This document shows positions 22,504-35,343 of a DNA stretch of 64,000 bases, piece by piece; the stretch's first letter is position 1, and each line of letters starts with the position of its first letter. A program made the position numbers and the translations under genes. The stretch lies in assembly GCA_032358165.1 (NCBI GenBank), contig JAALGY010000041.1:248001-312000 (forward strand). The letters run 5' to 3'. Under the pieces are notes generated by a model. That model was given only the letters and a program-made list of their open reading frames with translations, was not told the DNA's origin and made no database searches. This stretch comes from Diplosphaera chodatii. Its lineage: Eukaryota; Chlorophyta; Trebouxiophyceae; Prasiolales; Stichococcaceae.

Positions 22504-25500
22504 ATGACGTCCCGCGCGCCGTCAGCCGACGGCGGCGCCGCCAAGCCGCCGCGGCAGCGGCCCAAGGCCAGGGACGTCAAGGAGCGGGCGAAGGGGAAGC
22601 GGCCCCGGCGGCCGCCGCCCGTCGGCCACCGCCAGGCGCTGCCCGAGCAGCTGGAGGACCCCAACGAGTACGGCGTGCGGGTGAGCAGACGCACGGGGTT
22701 CTGTGTCACGGTGCTGCACGTACCTGAGCATCACTTGTGTGCTGGGTGCGTGCATGTTACAAGATCTCCCGTCGGCATGGCTGCTGCTGGGGTGTATGCC
22801 ATCTGCAGTGCCCTCGTATGGGCGTCCTAATCATGAGATTGCGTTTGGCTGTCTGCTACGTGGCATCCAGCATAAGATCACGACCTTGCGATGATTCTGT
22901 GCAGACATATGGGCGGTCCAAGCGCATTCGCTCGGAGGAGGACCCAGAAGGAGATGAGGTACACGCCGTGAAAATGATGCTGCCTTATGTGGACATACGC
23001 AGCTTGCAGCATCGTTTGCATCGCTGCACAGGCAAATATACAGTAAGCACAGCACTGCTGCCACAGCAGAATGTGCTGCTTGTGAACACGTCTCATGGCA
23101 AACCCGCAAGAGAGCATCCAACCACGGCTCGTGTCTGCAGGCGCTGCCGGAGGCGATGTCGGCGCGCATTATGCAGGAGGCGCGCCGGCAGCAGGAAGAG
23201 GTGGAAGCGGAGGGTGACCCGCTGCGCCAGGCCGCCGCGGCCGCCGGCGGCAGGTGACAGACTGGCACCCTGGCCCGCCTGAGGGTTTAAAGCTTATGTT
23301 AACAACCTGTTTCTACACCTGGTTGTGCACATCTGTAAGCTGTCTGCCGAGGAGCAAGCGCAGCAGATGGTGCATCCAATATATGACAGAAGATGTATCG
23401 GGGAACAGGTTACAGCTGTGTGGATCAGTGCAGAAGTGGACTGTGTTTGTGCCTTCGGACAGGTCGATGGCCCCGTCAGTCAGGGACAGCGACTCGGACG
23501 ATGACTTTGGCGGCGACGGCTATGGCTCGGACGGCGGCGCCAGCGCCGCCTGGGACGAGGGCGAGGTGGAGGTGTCGCCAGAGGACGAGCGCTCGATGGC
23601 GACCTTCATGGTGGGCAGCCGCAGTGGCTAGGACACTGCCGATGGAGCCTCAGAACTGCCCATGAATGCTGTCAGCACACCGTCATGCTGTGGAACACTG
23701 GCAGAAGCAGACAGACTGACAGACATGGTTTTGCAAAGTGATTTTCAACCATCTCGTTTCGTCCTTAGAAGGCACCGGAAGCCGGCAGGCAGGCGCAGCG
23801 CTCGCTGGCGGACATCATCATGGACAAGATCCGCGCGCAGCAGGCGGCTGTCGGAGATGCGCCGCCCTCTGAGTGAGTTCCTGCGCAGCAGGTGTCCTGG
23901 GGGCCGAGCATGCTGAAGACGACTATGGTGCCAGCACCCTCACAAATGGCGCATCGAGATGGGGTTGCCTCAAGCACCATCAGGCAGTGAGGGCTGCTGT
24001 CGCCCCAAAGTAGAGCTCGAAACGCGAGGTTTTGAAGGCTAGCAAGCTAGAGGGCTGCATGCGTATCATGCACGGCAGTCTATGTGTACGGTGCGGCGGG
24101 CACCTCCGCGTGCGATGCGCCTCCGCCGAATGGCAGACTGCCAGATGCACATGTGGCCGGGGAGGCGGTGCGTGTGATGCGCAGTGCACGCTGCGGCTCC
24201 ACTTGCAGGGTGCATGCGCCCCCCGACCACACATAATATAGGCATGTTGCCTTCCTTTTGAATTTTAGCAGTGGCAGACGCTTGGCGGGTTGGGCTGCAC
24301 CACCAGCACAAAAATCTTCAACAGAGCAACGCCAACTCTGAGTTCGCAGAATGCAAAGTGACGGCACACTGCTGATGTGTCTCCTGCTCCCACCTGCTCG
24401 TGGGACGCTCTTAGCCTAGGGCAGTTTGCAAGGCAGACGGCACCAGGCAAGTGCTACTTGGCAGGGAAGTCTCTGATCAGCGCAGATGATCAGTGGCAGC
24501 AAGAGTGGTGTTGATGAATCACAGGGCGGACCCCAGCCAGCTGGTGCCGGCAGGGTTGGACCCCAAGGTGGTGGCGGTGTACCACGGGGTGGGGCAGCTG
24601 CTCAGCCGCTTCACCACCGGCAAGATACCCAAGGCCTTCAAGGTGCCAGTGCACTCATGCTCACTGTGTGTGCTACTCATGTCACAAGACACCACAGAGT
24701 AAAAGCAGTGTCACCCGCCGCAGTTAGGATCATCGTGCTGCTGCTGCTGCAGATCATTCCCAGCCTGCGCAATTGGGAGGAGGTGCTATTCCTGACGGAC
24801 GTGCCCGGCTGGACGCCCCATGCTGTGTTTCAGGCGACCCGCCTCTTCGTGTCCAGCCTCAATGCAAAGCTGGTGCGCTCCTGCGATGCATGTGCTGCTC
24901 GGACAGCGAGTGCAGCAGGCGCAGCAGATGACGCTGTCCTTCGTGAGTGGCTGTGTCGTGCAGGCTTGCCTGGCGGCGTGGGTACAAGCATGTGCATGGC
25001 ATTTGCTCATCATCTTGACCCATTGCTGTGCAGGCGCAGCGGTTTGTCAACATCGTGCTGCTGCCGCACGTGCGGCGGGACATCCGCGACAACCGCCGCC
25101 TCCACTTTGCGCTGTTCCAGTCCCTGAAGAAGGCCTGCTACAAGCCCGACGCCTTCTACAAGGTGCAGCATACACCTGACTGCCCACTCAAACTATGCAG
25201 GCGACCTGAGGCATGATCGCTGGCAGGTCATGAGAGCCCAGAGACAGGAGGTGCACCCTCCTGCTGGCTGAGGGCAAAGTTTCCACTTGACTGGGGCAGT
25301 CAACCATCACGAAGCTGAGCAAGAAGACCTCTCTGCAAGTCCCTTGTACCTCCGATGCTGCAGGGCTTCCTGCTTCCGCTGTGTGCGGCGGGCGACTGCA
25401 GCCTGCGAGAGGCCGTCATCGTGGCTGCTGTCCTGCGCCGCGTCTCGCTGCCGGTAGGGTTCGAAAGCCACGTGCCTCAGGAGTGCACCACTGAGCGCTG

Positions 25501-26831
25501 TTCTTTGTCAGTCACATGCTCCTGAGGCTCGCTCCACTCCTGTGCGAGTGGCGAGGCCTGCCGACTGCTGTCTTTGGTCTAGATGGTGGTGGACTCGGGT
25601 CTGCTGCGCCAGATCTGCAGATCGTCCACCTGCACACAGTCGGGTAGGTAACAAGTCTCATTCCACGCATGGTGCCTGCAGGTGCTGCACTCGTCGGCGG
25701 CGCTGCTGCGCATCGCGGACATGGAGTACAGCGGCACCAACTCCTTCTTCATCCAGGTCCTGCTCAACAAGAAGTACGCGCTGCCCTACCGCGTGGTGAG
25801 CGAACGACCTGCTCGTCTCTTTGGACGGGCCCTGATCCTCCTCGTTGTCGACTCCCTTCTTGCCCAGCGCCAGGGAGGCTAGTGCATGCTGATGTGTGGA
25901 TGCGCGGTACCATCGCGTTTGCCATCAGCACCAACAGTGTAACACTCCGCAGATGATGCTGCGTGCGAGGTGTGTCACGTGTCAGCTGCTCGCTTCCTAT
26001 CACAGGTGGATGCGCTGGTGGACCACTTCACGCGCTTCACCAGCGACCCGCGGCAGATGCCCGTCGTGTGGCACCAGTCCCTGCTCGCCTTCCTGCAGGT
26101 GCAGCACCCCATGAGCGACCATGTGCTGTGCATGCAACATATCTGAAACCGGAGCATATGTACTGGAGCACAACAAAAGCGCAGGGTCGTCAAGTAATCA
26201 CAGCGTGGCGTTCCTTGCCACTGCTACGCAGCATGTCCAGCTGAGCGCATTCAGCACTGGTTTCCGAAATTTTCCGTAATCATGTGCTGGTGGCGCAGCG
26301 GTACAAGCACGAGATCCGCACAGAGGACCGGCAGCCGCTGAAGGAGCTGCTGCGGCGGCAGTACCACCACCAGGTGGGAGCTTTTACGTCTATTTAATAA
26401 GATTTTAAACGCTTAAAATAAACATATAATGCTTTTTATAACAGAACACTGCGTATACGAATGTATGTAAGGCACCTTCTGGCCATCCTCTGCATCTGTG
26501 CGCCTGGTGCATGTGCCCTCAGCGGCGGCCGTGAATCCCAGCAGGCCCTGCTCAGCTGGAGCATGTCCTGTTGTACCCGGTCCGGCGCAGTGCGGGACCT
26601 GGACTCACGGTGGATCTGAACGCCTATCCAACGCAACGATGTGCTTACCAGCGGTGGCGCTGCCCGCAGGTCACCCCGGAGGCGCACCGGGAGCTGAACA
26701 ATGCCCTGGAGCGGGGGGCGCAACCGCCCGCCGGAACTGTGCCTGCCGGCATGGCCGCTGGGCCGGGGGCCGCGGGCAAGGGCGAGGACCCGCGCAACCT
26801 GGCGCCCGTGGTGCTCATGGACGAGGGCTGA
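22504..26831 (+). CDS. ENP1: Bystin (Enp1), 40S ribosome biogenesis factor
   Basis: Nucleolar factor needed for 18S rRNA maturation and pre-40S export. The ATG at 22504 opens a basic, disordered N-terminus ([20 protein letters not shown]). Acidic exons follow, with [17 protein letters not shown] and [14 protein letters not shown] (about 23490-23609), spliced to [15 protein letters not shown] (23770-23873). The conserved bystin core then runs: [20 protein letters not shown] (24555), [20 protein letters not shown] (24753), [20 protein letters not shown] (25036), [20 protein letters not shown] (25362), [20 protein letters not shown] (25680) with [31 protein letters not shown] (26010) with HQSLLAFLQ, and [20 protein letters not shown] (26300). 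The last exon begins [16 protein letters not shown] and ends at 26831 with VVLMDEG-stop. A TGTAA motif, the usual green-algal poly(A) signal, lies at about 26967. Confidence 0.95.
26385..26450. other. AT-rich islet in the last bystin intron
   Basis: About 60 bp of mostly A/T (TTTAATAAGATTTTAAACGC and following) between the exon ending at about 26372 and the last exon at about 26670. Compositionally unlike its surroundings, and similar to the islets at 11604-11660 and 36148-36181. Confidence 0.4.
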
Positions 26832-27221
26832 CGCAGACGCTGGACTTGTGAGCTGTACCGCAAACATAGTCTGGATAGATGTTGTGGACTCCCGTGTAGT
26901 GGTGCCAGGGCTTTGTGGCTCGGTGCTTCAGGTCGGGCACCCTCTGCCCCAGGTGGGAGGCACAAGGTGTAAGGAGATGGCGATGAACCACCGAGCAGTC
27001 CCGGACCAAGTCAGGGGCATAGCTGCAGAGTACTGTAGCTGCAGTCTGTTCGACTGTTCCGTTCTAGATTTTAGGTTTTAGAGCCCTTAGAGGCTCCTAT
27101 CTCTTCGAGCCGGCGCCCTTCGCAGCTAAACCCGTAGCCAGCTGGCCACCCGGACCTTCAAAGACCGCTGCTGTTGCAGACTCCCCGCGCTAGACGCGGC
27201 GCGGTCAGGCACAGAGACACC
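26832..27221. other. Intergenic: bystin 3' UTR and promoter of the next gene
   Basis: 390 bp. It contains a TGTAA at about 26967 and a run of TAG/TTTTAGA-type sequence near 27060-27085. No coding content was recognised. Confidence 0.5.
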
Positions 27222-29427
27222 ATGGCGGCGCGGCTGGTGGCACTGATAGCCCTAGCGGTGCTGCTACCGGCAGCGAGGGCGCAGACGGGGCTGGGGCTCG
27301 GCGGATTGGCACCAGAAGCGGCGCCCGGCCCAGAGGCAGCGGTGGCCAACATCGCAGTGCCCACGGACTTGTGCCAGCGGGAATTCTGCCTGCAGGCGGC
27401 GCCAGCGGCTTGCGGCGGCGACTGCATCGTGACGGCGCTCGGCAACACTACCTCGGTGGGTCTAGGCCCAACCTATCCCGGATGCAATCATTGTCCCAGG
27501 CTGAAGTGCAGGCCTGCACGCGTTCGTTGGGCCGGCCGACCGCCAAACTGTGTGCCAAACGATTCTAAAGCGTCACAGCGTTGCTCGGCTGTACGCTGTG
27601 CCCAGCAAAGCAGCAGCTGTCGATACAACGTCGGGTGCAAACTGCGGGATCTGTTGTATGCACCGCCGGCTTGAGACGCCGGTGCAGGTGTTGATGCGGA
27701 CTTGTAGTCGCAAGGTCAACCTGGATGCCGTGCCGAGGTAGATCCAGTGCTCGCCGCGGCCTATGACGCTGCTGTGCATGCTGCACTGTTGCTCGGTCGT
27801 CTGACGAGCTGATTGTGGCGGCAATAGCTGCGTGACCCGCCGCCACCAGTCGCAGCCCATCTGCTGGCTGCAAGCACTGCATGCATGTGCTCTCACCATG
27901 CATACTGTTCGTTTGGTCAGAACCACTCCTCTGACTCAGTTGATGTGTCGTTGCTGTGCAGTATTGCGCGACGGCCTGCATCGCCGTCTGGGACAGCGCT
28001 GCAGTGCAGAGTGAGCTGCCGTGCATGTCAGCGACCACGCTGTGCCGGCCTTTGTCTCAACGACGCCACAATACCAGTGTTGCACTGCCCAGTGCATGAG
28101 CACCGTACCTCCTGTGCTCAACACCAGTCTGACGAATGCTGCGCAGGCTGCCTCGCGGGCAAGGCTTCAGGCCCCTACATCCAGGAGGTGGGCCGGCACA
28201 TATGGGGTCCCTGATCATGTCCCATACCAGCCACGCCGTCATATCGCCTGCGCGCAGCTTGCACCTTGCTTGGCGCACTGCTTGCGGAAGCTCCGTCATT
28301 GCTGCGCACAGATGCTGACACGCAACGCCCATGTCTCGTGCAGCAACTGTCCGCCATCTCCACGAGGTGCAATGCCGGCAAGATCGCGGCGGCGCGGCGG
28401 GCGGCGGCCGTGAGGAAGTACAACACCCTGTTCCCGTGCACGAGGACGGCCGCCACCAACGCCACCACGCTGCTGGGCCTAGACACCTGCCTCACAGGTG
28501 CGGGACGGGCGAGCGCCCCCGTCATGAGGCTTTGTAGCAGACTGCGGTGGTGCTGACATAGCGGTGCCTCCCTGTTGCGCATCCCGGACATGGCATTGTG
28601 CGGCTTGCGTGTTCTCGACCGCTGCCTGCAGCTCAGCCTGCGCACCCGCTTGCCGCAGGCACCAACGCCACGGCGACGAACTGCGGGGCGACGTGCCTCG
28701 CGTCGCTGACAGCCATCCCGGCGACCTGCCGCAACACCTTCCCCAGGCTCGCCCCCGCATGGTGCGCCGCCGTGCACACCCCACGCCCCAGACCTAGTCG
28801 GTCTGCTGTTGTAGGCGGCAGAGCTTCGTCCGGAGGCACGAGATTCAGCTCTCGCCAGAGTCGCCGCCGCTCCTGTAATATGTGCCAAGGCCAGCTGCGA
28901 AGTGTCAACACCCTTCGTCTCGGCAACCGCAGGAACTCCACGCTGGAGTCGTGCATCCCCTCGGCGGAGGCGCCAGCAGACTCGGCCGGCCTCGGCGCCA
29001 GCCCAGGCGGATCCCTGGCGCTGGCACCCGCCGCAGCCCCAGCTGGCTCTGGCTCGAGCCCCCCGGCAGACCAGGGCGCCCCCCACCTGGTGCGTGCAGC
29101 ATGCCAGACACGGCATGACGCTACAAGGCCAAAGCACCAGCCCCTTGTCGGTTGACGGGAAGGCGCAGCCCATGTGGTCTATGCCGGCTGCTTGGCACAC
29201 GGGAGAGATACATGCCTCGCCCAACTGCCTGGCAGTCCAGGGGCTGCCCAGAGGAGACTGTTGCACGCTTTGTCGCAAGCAGCACCAACGTCGCACTCAC
29301 AGCGTATGGATGCGGTCTCTCACGAGTGGTGTGGCACTAGCTGAGCTGTGTCCTGTTTGCGCAGGCGGCCCCATCAGCCATCATTGCAGCGCTGCTGGCG
29401 GTGTTTGCGGCCGCGCTGCTGGCATAG
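27222..29427 (+). CDS. Secreted, probably GPI-anchored protein with repeated C-x3-C modules
   Basis: I do not recognise the family. The ATG at 27222 starts a clear signal peptide (MAARLVALIALAVLLPAARA). Exon 1 continues with DLCQREFCLQAAPAACGGDC, ending NTTS at a GTGGGT donor (27455). Separate later exons carry similar short modules: YCATACIAVWDSA (about 27960), CCTAQCMSTVPPVLNTSL (about 28077), LSAISTRCNAGKIAAARR ... YNTLFPCTR (28345-28497), NATATNCGATCLASLTAIPA TC (about 28665), then NSTLESCIPSAEAP with an Ala/Pro/Ser linker (28930-29089). The last exon, AAPSAIIAALLAVFAAALLA-stop (29365-29427), is a short hydrophobic tail with no cytoplasmic residues, as in GPI-anchored proteins. Several N-x-S/T sites occur. 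A cell-surface structural or binding role is inferred. Internal exon boundaries are approximate. Confidence 0.65.
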
Positions 29428-30340
29428 GCGGGCAGCCGCTGCACCCGGCGACATGCTGTGCTACAGGGTTGCAGGGCTGGCATCTGCCGCGTTGGCATGC
29501 CACCAGGCGCCCTGCTGCAGCGGCTGCCCTGCACAGCCGGCAACGCGCAGTCGATGTACAGCTCAGCGCCATGCGCCCCCCAGAACAGCTGGCCGCAGGG
29601 GCTACTGCAGCCATGTGTGGTGACAGCACAGCCGCTGGGAACGCTGGGCGGCAGCTGTGCGCAGCGCTGCTGGGGCTGGCTCCTCTGCAGAAGGGTCTCC
29701 CTATCAGGATGATGGCACTGATTTCCTAGCCTACAGAGGTCTCACATTCGCCTCGGCTCCAGTGCTGCTGAGCGCCGCGGGCAGGGGCGGGTGTTGAGAC
29801 AGGGTCCCACATTGCTGTTGTATCTGGGCTGCTTGAAACCGGGTTCTGAACTCCGCACACCGTGACATCGAGTGCTGCATGATTTGGGGCCTTTCAGTAT
29901 CAGGGAGTGGCATCACTGCGGAGCGTTTGCACTACGGTATGGCATCGGAGCCACTACTTCCCTGTTGACCCTGACCTCAACACATTGTAAAATTGAGAGC
30001 AACATGTGAGCTGCACCTGGCACATCTTACACATGGCTCAGGTCTATTTGGTATCGTCACCTTGTCACCAGCAACAACCTGTTTGCATTGGCACTGCCTG
30101 TGCAGTGTATGTCAATGCCTGTACAAGCCAGAGGGCCATGCCAGCTGCTTCCCTTGTTCCATCGAGCATCTTTACACTGCCTACTATGTACGCTGCCCAA
30201 TCCACGGGCAAGACATTGTTGATGACTCCCCGCTGCACTCTCTAACATTGGATTATCCGACTGGTATGGTATCGCAGGAAGACCCCTCTGCGCTCCATGC
30301 TCCTGAGATTGATTGGCCCATATTGCAGCACGGTCTTTGA
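29428..30340. other. Intergenic between convergent genes
   Basis: About 910 bp between the GPI-protein stop (+) and the stop of the unknown gene (-). A TGTAA at about 29984 may end the upstream transcript. No coding exon was recognised. Confidence 0.45.
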
Positions 30341-33300
30341 TCACTGCCAGCGCGGTAGGTTGGAGCACTGGCTCGCCGCTGGGGAGGCAGCGCCACATGC
30401 CACCATGCCGCGGCGACCATGTCCTGTGTCAGCACAAACACTGCCGCTGTCCCCGCCGCGCCTCTGGCGGCTGTGCACCGCTGCCGCCTCCCCCGGCGCC
30501 GCCACGGGTGCAGCGCTGCCCTGCTGTGGCGCTGCCGCCGGCGCAGCGTTCTGGCTGCCTGCTGCCATGGCACTGCGCTGCGACCGTACCGACCCTGCAG
30601 CATACTTATATATATATATGTGGAAGACGGCTCCGGTCTGCGCTGGGTTCCACTCACAGGTCAGCCCGGCTCACAATGGCATGGAGACTTGGGTTCTGAG
30701 ACATCAGCAGACAGTACCTGCATAGCGGTAGCCCTGCTCAAATGCGGCATCAAACTCGCTGCCGGCTGCCAACGGCGCCCCCCTGGAGCGGCCGTGGCGC
30801 GGCCCTGCAGCGGTGCTGTAGGCGGAGAATCCCGACACCTCAGAGGCATACCTGAACACACGAAGGCAGAAAACTCAGCATGATTTGAGCAAGCTCATGC
30901 CCTTACCCACAGAGCCGCAACTTTACAGCACCCTCGAGCAGAAAAAGCATCCTGAGCAGCCGGGTACCAGCACTGCATCCCTTGCACACTTCGTGGAGCT
31001 GCGCATGGCACAGGCCGGATCTGAATGACCAAATGACTGCGTGAATCCAGCAGATTGGGTTACCAAAAGTTGTGCACACCCATCATGGAACGAGCGGTAG
31101 GAGCCGCGGGATGCCGAGCGGCGCATGCCGAAGGCCGGGCCGGCCGCACCCTGTAGCGCCCGGCCCAGCCGCCTTGCAGCGCCGTCATACCTGCGGCAGA
31201 CGAACGATTTAAGTTTCGTTTGCTGGCTGTGCTGACTCGATCAAAATGGGTGCGGCAGGGCACCCGGCGGTCACAGTCTGTCGCCCACATAACTGATGCT
31301 GTGAATTGAATCAAGCTCAGTCATCGAGCTCTGCCGGAGGTATACAGTGCCAGGCTCCGATGCAGAGCAATGCAGCAGCCCCATGCCGGTGGCAGCCCGA
31401 GACAAGTGCAGCGTCACCGCACCCAATCTCGGAGGGGGCGCCCTGGTGGTCGCACCGCCGTCGGCGACGCTGGGCCCCTGTCGGCGTGCTGAGCCGCGAG
31501 GCGTCGCCCGACACCAGGAAGCCCGCAATCGCATCGTTCTGCTGCTCCAGGGTGCGCATCTGCACCAGCAGGCTGTCCACTTTGCGCTCAGAAGTAGGGG
31601 CACCTTGCAATATGCTCCACAGCAGACCACAGAGGTTGATGCTGTGTGCATGCACCCGATGCAGTGTCTGTCACCAGCATGCAAATGCAGCATACTAGTT
31701 AATACTCATGGCAGGATTTCCTGCTGAGCAGCAGGACCGTCAAAGGGTGAACCTGATGACAGGCCAGGAGTTAGGCTTCAGCTCAGCACTCACCCTGTCC
31801 CGCAGCTCGGCGGTGGTCGTTAGGAACGCGTGCAGCAGCGCGGCCTGTGGGTCCGCAGGGTTTAGCCCCGCTGCGGGGCGGAACGCCGCAGCTCCAGGGT
31901 CCAGCGCCGCCGCCGCCCCGGGGCTGGGCGACCCCACCGGCAGCTCCACATCTGCGCCCGCCCACTCCGAGGCACATGTGCCGGCAACGCTCGGCGGACA
32001 CCTGCCGGATTGCACCAATACTGTACAGTCATTGAAGTCCAAGGTCCAGCATCACAGATGTGGCTGCCAATGCACTGGCCTTGACCACCGTTCACTAGCG
32101 ACATTGAGAGGATATAGGCTGCTGCTGTCCCAAAGTGTTGCTATTTGCAATCGTGGACTTGAGCATGTGCTACAATACTTCAGTGCGCCTTCAGCAACAG
32201 CACCCTGCAGCATGGCAGTCGTAAAGCGTGCCTGGGGCTGACAGGGTTGCTGCACGCCGCCGCCTCAGCAGCCCACCCCGCAGCGGCCACCATCGCAGCA
32301 TATTCCTCATCTGGTGCACCTGCGCCTGTGCAACAATAACCTTGAGCCGTTCCACATCTGCTCAGCACGAGGCAAGGCCGGGTCGGGCAGCCCTCCAGGT
32401 GCTGGCACTGTGATCTTGGCTGGCATGCGGGTCGCAGAACAAAGTCTGTGCACATTATGGAGTGTCTTAACAGCTGCACTGCACATGCAGGTGGCGCACC
32501 TGCACCATGGCGCAGCAGCACGCTGCTCAGCAGGCGGGGGACTGTCCCTGCCAAGCCACCCTGCAGTGGCGCTGGGACCTCGGCATCGAACAGCGGGTTG
32601 GCGTGCACCGACGATGCAGACGGGCTGCCAGGCGCCTGCACAGCACCATAACAGAACTCGCACAAGTCAGAGGCCTGAATCTCTGCGATGTCGTTCGCAC
32701 AGTGTCGGAATGAGGAGTTTACACGAAGCAGGCTCAACCAGTAGGGAGACAACATGCTAGCCACTGCGTACGTTCGTGTAGGGTTCAGCCGACAGAGGCG
32801 CGCCGCCGCTCGCGGGCTGCCCGCCGGCTTGCGAGGGCGGCGCCCCAAAACCCTGCTCCTGCGCCGGATCGGCCGCCGGCTCAGCCGCCGCCAGCTCCTG
32901 GCGGGCGGTCAGCAGCAGGCGGCCCTCCGGCACCGGCGCCATCGGCGGCCGAGCGCCTGCAAGTGTAGGGTTGAGCGTTCAATCAGCGCAAACATTTGAG
33001 GCAGACCACCCAGCAGGGCTCATCAGCGTTGAACCTGCCATGTTGGGGGATGACCCTCAAAAGTGCTGCATCCAAGACAAGCTTTGGTGCATGTCAGATT
33101 GCGGGCATGGCTGCCCGTCCAGCACAGCATGCATTGTGAGGATGAAACATGGCAGATGACGGCCCTGCAATATGCAGACGACTTTGTCACCTGCGGCGCT
33201 GCGGCGGCGGCGGCGCAGCTCCTGCTGCCGCTGCTGGAACGCCTTGAACGCCTCGATGCCCGCCGCCCTCGCGCGCACCTCCGCAGCCGACACTGGCGGC

Positions 33301-34609
33301 GCCTTGCTGCTGACGGCAGCAGTGCTGTTGCCACTGCCAGCATTGGCAGCGTCCTTCCTGCTGCTGCCTCTGTTGTGACTGGTGTCGCTGCCACCCTGCT
33401 TGCCAGCCATGGGCTGCAGCGGCTTCTCACCGGCGGTGCTGAGCGGCGGATGCTGCAGGGCTGTCTTGCCGTTGTTCACCCTGGCGGCCTGCTGCGGCTG
33501 GGCCTGGAATTTGGGGCCGTTTTGTGCACCCTGCAATTGCAGCCGCTGCACCTGCGGCTGCGTCATGGCTGCAGCGCTGTTTGACACGCCAGCTTCGGAG
33601 GCTGCTGAGGGCCCCCGAGGCAGCTTGCTGGTGGCGTGTGCAATGTGTCGGGGTGCTGGTCGTGCATCGCCGCCTGCATAACGCCGGACCAGTGCGCTTA
33701 CCTGCAGCAACGAATGGTGCCTGAAGACGGGGACTGCGCAGTTTCAGTGCTGCAGCAGGAGTCCAGCGCCTTCGCTTTGTTCTGAGGCGTTGTGGCATCT
33801 CATCAGAAGGTGTACCATTGAGCCTATCAGGAACTGAAAGACTGCCAGGTATGCCATCGGCTTGACGCTAAAGTTACACTCACAGTCGGCGGCGCCTTGG
33901 TGTCGACTGCGGGACTCTGGACGCCACGGCCCCCCGGGGTGTTGGGACGCTGCCGCCTGCCCCCGCTGCGGTCCTGCTTCGGCGTCCCCGTGGCCTGCAA
34001 GCAGACAGCGCTCCCCTGATGCAACGCGCCGAGGGCCTGATCTGGTATACCACTGTCACTCCGTGGGGCATCTACTTGTGGTTCGGAGATGGTACCTCCA
34101 CTCGTAGCTACACGCGACAGGGGACAGGGCACAATGCCTGACAGCAGGTGTACAGGAGTCACCTGGGTCGCTGTGTCTGGCGCTGCTGCAGCACTCTGTC
34201 CGGCATCCGGCGGCTGCTGCGTCTTGGCAGGTGCTGCCAACCGCGGTCCCCGCTTTCGGTTCGCCGGTGTGGATCGCTTCTGGGGCACAGCTTTCTGAGG
34301 TGTAGGCTTCCCGGCTGCTGCCCTGCCACCCTTGACGGCCTTGCTGGGGCTGCCATTTGGCAGCGCGGCCAGCGGTGCGCGGCTGCCGACACGCTGCCCT
34401 GCAGTCAAGCATCCGAGGCGCGACTGCGAAGGCATTCACTGCGGGCCTTCAATCACAAGGCTTGGCTCAAAGACCGGCATGCTCCCAAGAATGATGCTCT
34501 TGATGAATCGTAACCGTGACTCGAACTTTTGCACGCGGACCAAGGAGGCTACCTGTGAGCGCGTTGGCCGTCGGCTTGCTGCCTGCTCCTGCTGCATTGT
34601 CTCCGCCAT
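30341..34609 (-). CDS. Unrecognised Ala/Gln/Pro-rich, largely disordered protein
   Basis: No family recognised. The likely ATG at 34607-34609 gives MAETMQQEQAASRRPTRSQV and VQKFESRLRFIKSIILGSMP, the only compact-looking segment. Long low-complexity exons follow: 34395-33888 (AALPNGSPSKAVKGGRAAAG, KRSTPANRKRGPRLAAPAK), about 33700-33170 (QPQVQRLQLQGAQNGPKFQA; then AAGIEAFKAFQQRQQELRRR, a probable helix), about 32960-32790 (LLTARQELAAAEPAADPAQE), about 32650-32490, about 31980-31795 (AALLHAFLTTTAELRDR), about 31600-31430 (KVDSLLVQMRTLEQQNDAIA, a possible coiled coil), about 31190-31085 (MRRSASRGSYRSFHD), 30853-30735 (APLAAGSEFDAAFEQGYRYA) and the last exon 30594-30341 (SAMAAGSQNAAPAAAPQQGS). 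Patches of KR residues could be nuclear signals. It is downstream of OGG1 on the same strand with no sign of a joint role. Confidence 0.5.
30607..30619. repeat. TA dinucleotide microsatellite
   Basis: Thirteen bases of alternating T and A inside an intron, immediately upstream (in gene sense) of the last exon's CTGCAG acceptor. Confidence 0.8.
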
Positions 34610-35343
34610 CCTGCAGCGCACCGACACACTCCCATTACATACACCATCGACATGGTGTACGTGCCCACTATCAAACGCAGCACAATGTAGAGGTTGCATG
34701 CGGACCGTTATCAAGCAGGATCTGCCGGGTTCACGGTGTATCTCATGGTGCAGTCCACTACATGGCCTCGTCGACAGCTGCATGATCAACTGGCAATGAA
34801 GCAGCCTGTGGTACAAGAGTGGGATCCGAGGCGATGGGCAGCAATGCACTGATCCATGCTGACCTTGCGAGCCAGGAGAGGCCTGCCATCATCGCCGACG
34901 CTCCTGTCCGTTCCGGCACTGGGTGCGGTCCGGTCAGGTCCACACGTCGGCGTTGGCGGGGCCAGCACAGCCATCGCTGCGCTGAGCTCCGATCAAAAGC
35001 GCTTTGGACAACGGCCGCAGGGCCGACGCGACGCAAAATGCCCGCTGTTATGCTCGTGTGTTCGAAGGAACCCAGCTGTCGACAAGGGGACTTGAACTGA
35101 TGGGCCGTCCTTTCGAATCAGAGGCCTTTGGGACTGCCTTTCCCTTTCAGACTAGGTTTGAGGCGACATACATCCTCTGACTTCGTCACGGCCTTTTATC
35201 ACGGTCTGAGAAGGTCCCTGTATCAGGTCGTCGTCGCACACCACCACCTTACCCACGCACTACTAAACACGCATCACGGATCCTGCAGTGTAAGACCTCC
35301 TCAGTTGCATTCAAAAAGCTCAGCATTCACCGCTGCTCAGCAT
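34610..35343. other. Intergenic: OGG1 3' side and promoter of the unknown gene
   Basis: About 730 bp between two minus-strand genes. A 93-codon plus frame here has no family features. A stretch near 35085-35130 looks superficially like a tRNA T-loop but has no paired stem. The 17-bp tandem duplication at 35318-35351 overlaps the OGG1 stop. Confidence 0.45.

Noticed and set aside
28175..29296. 373-codon minus-strand frame
   Set aside because: It lies antisense to several exons and introns of the GPI-type protein, has no family features, and is kept open by GC-rich composition.
32180..32848. Single long minus-strand exon of 222 codons
   Set aside because: Only parts look coding; Cys-rich stretches between them contain splice-like GT/AG sites, so I treat them as introns of the unknown gene rather than one exon.
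35085..35130. Possible tRNA (T-loop-like TTCAAGT)
   Set aside because: The flanking bases do not pair into a T stem and no acceptor or anticodon arm could be drawn on either strand.
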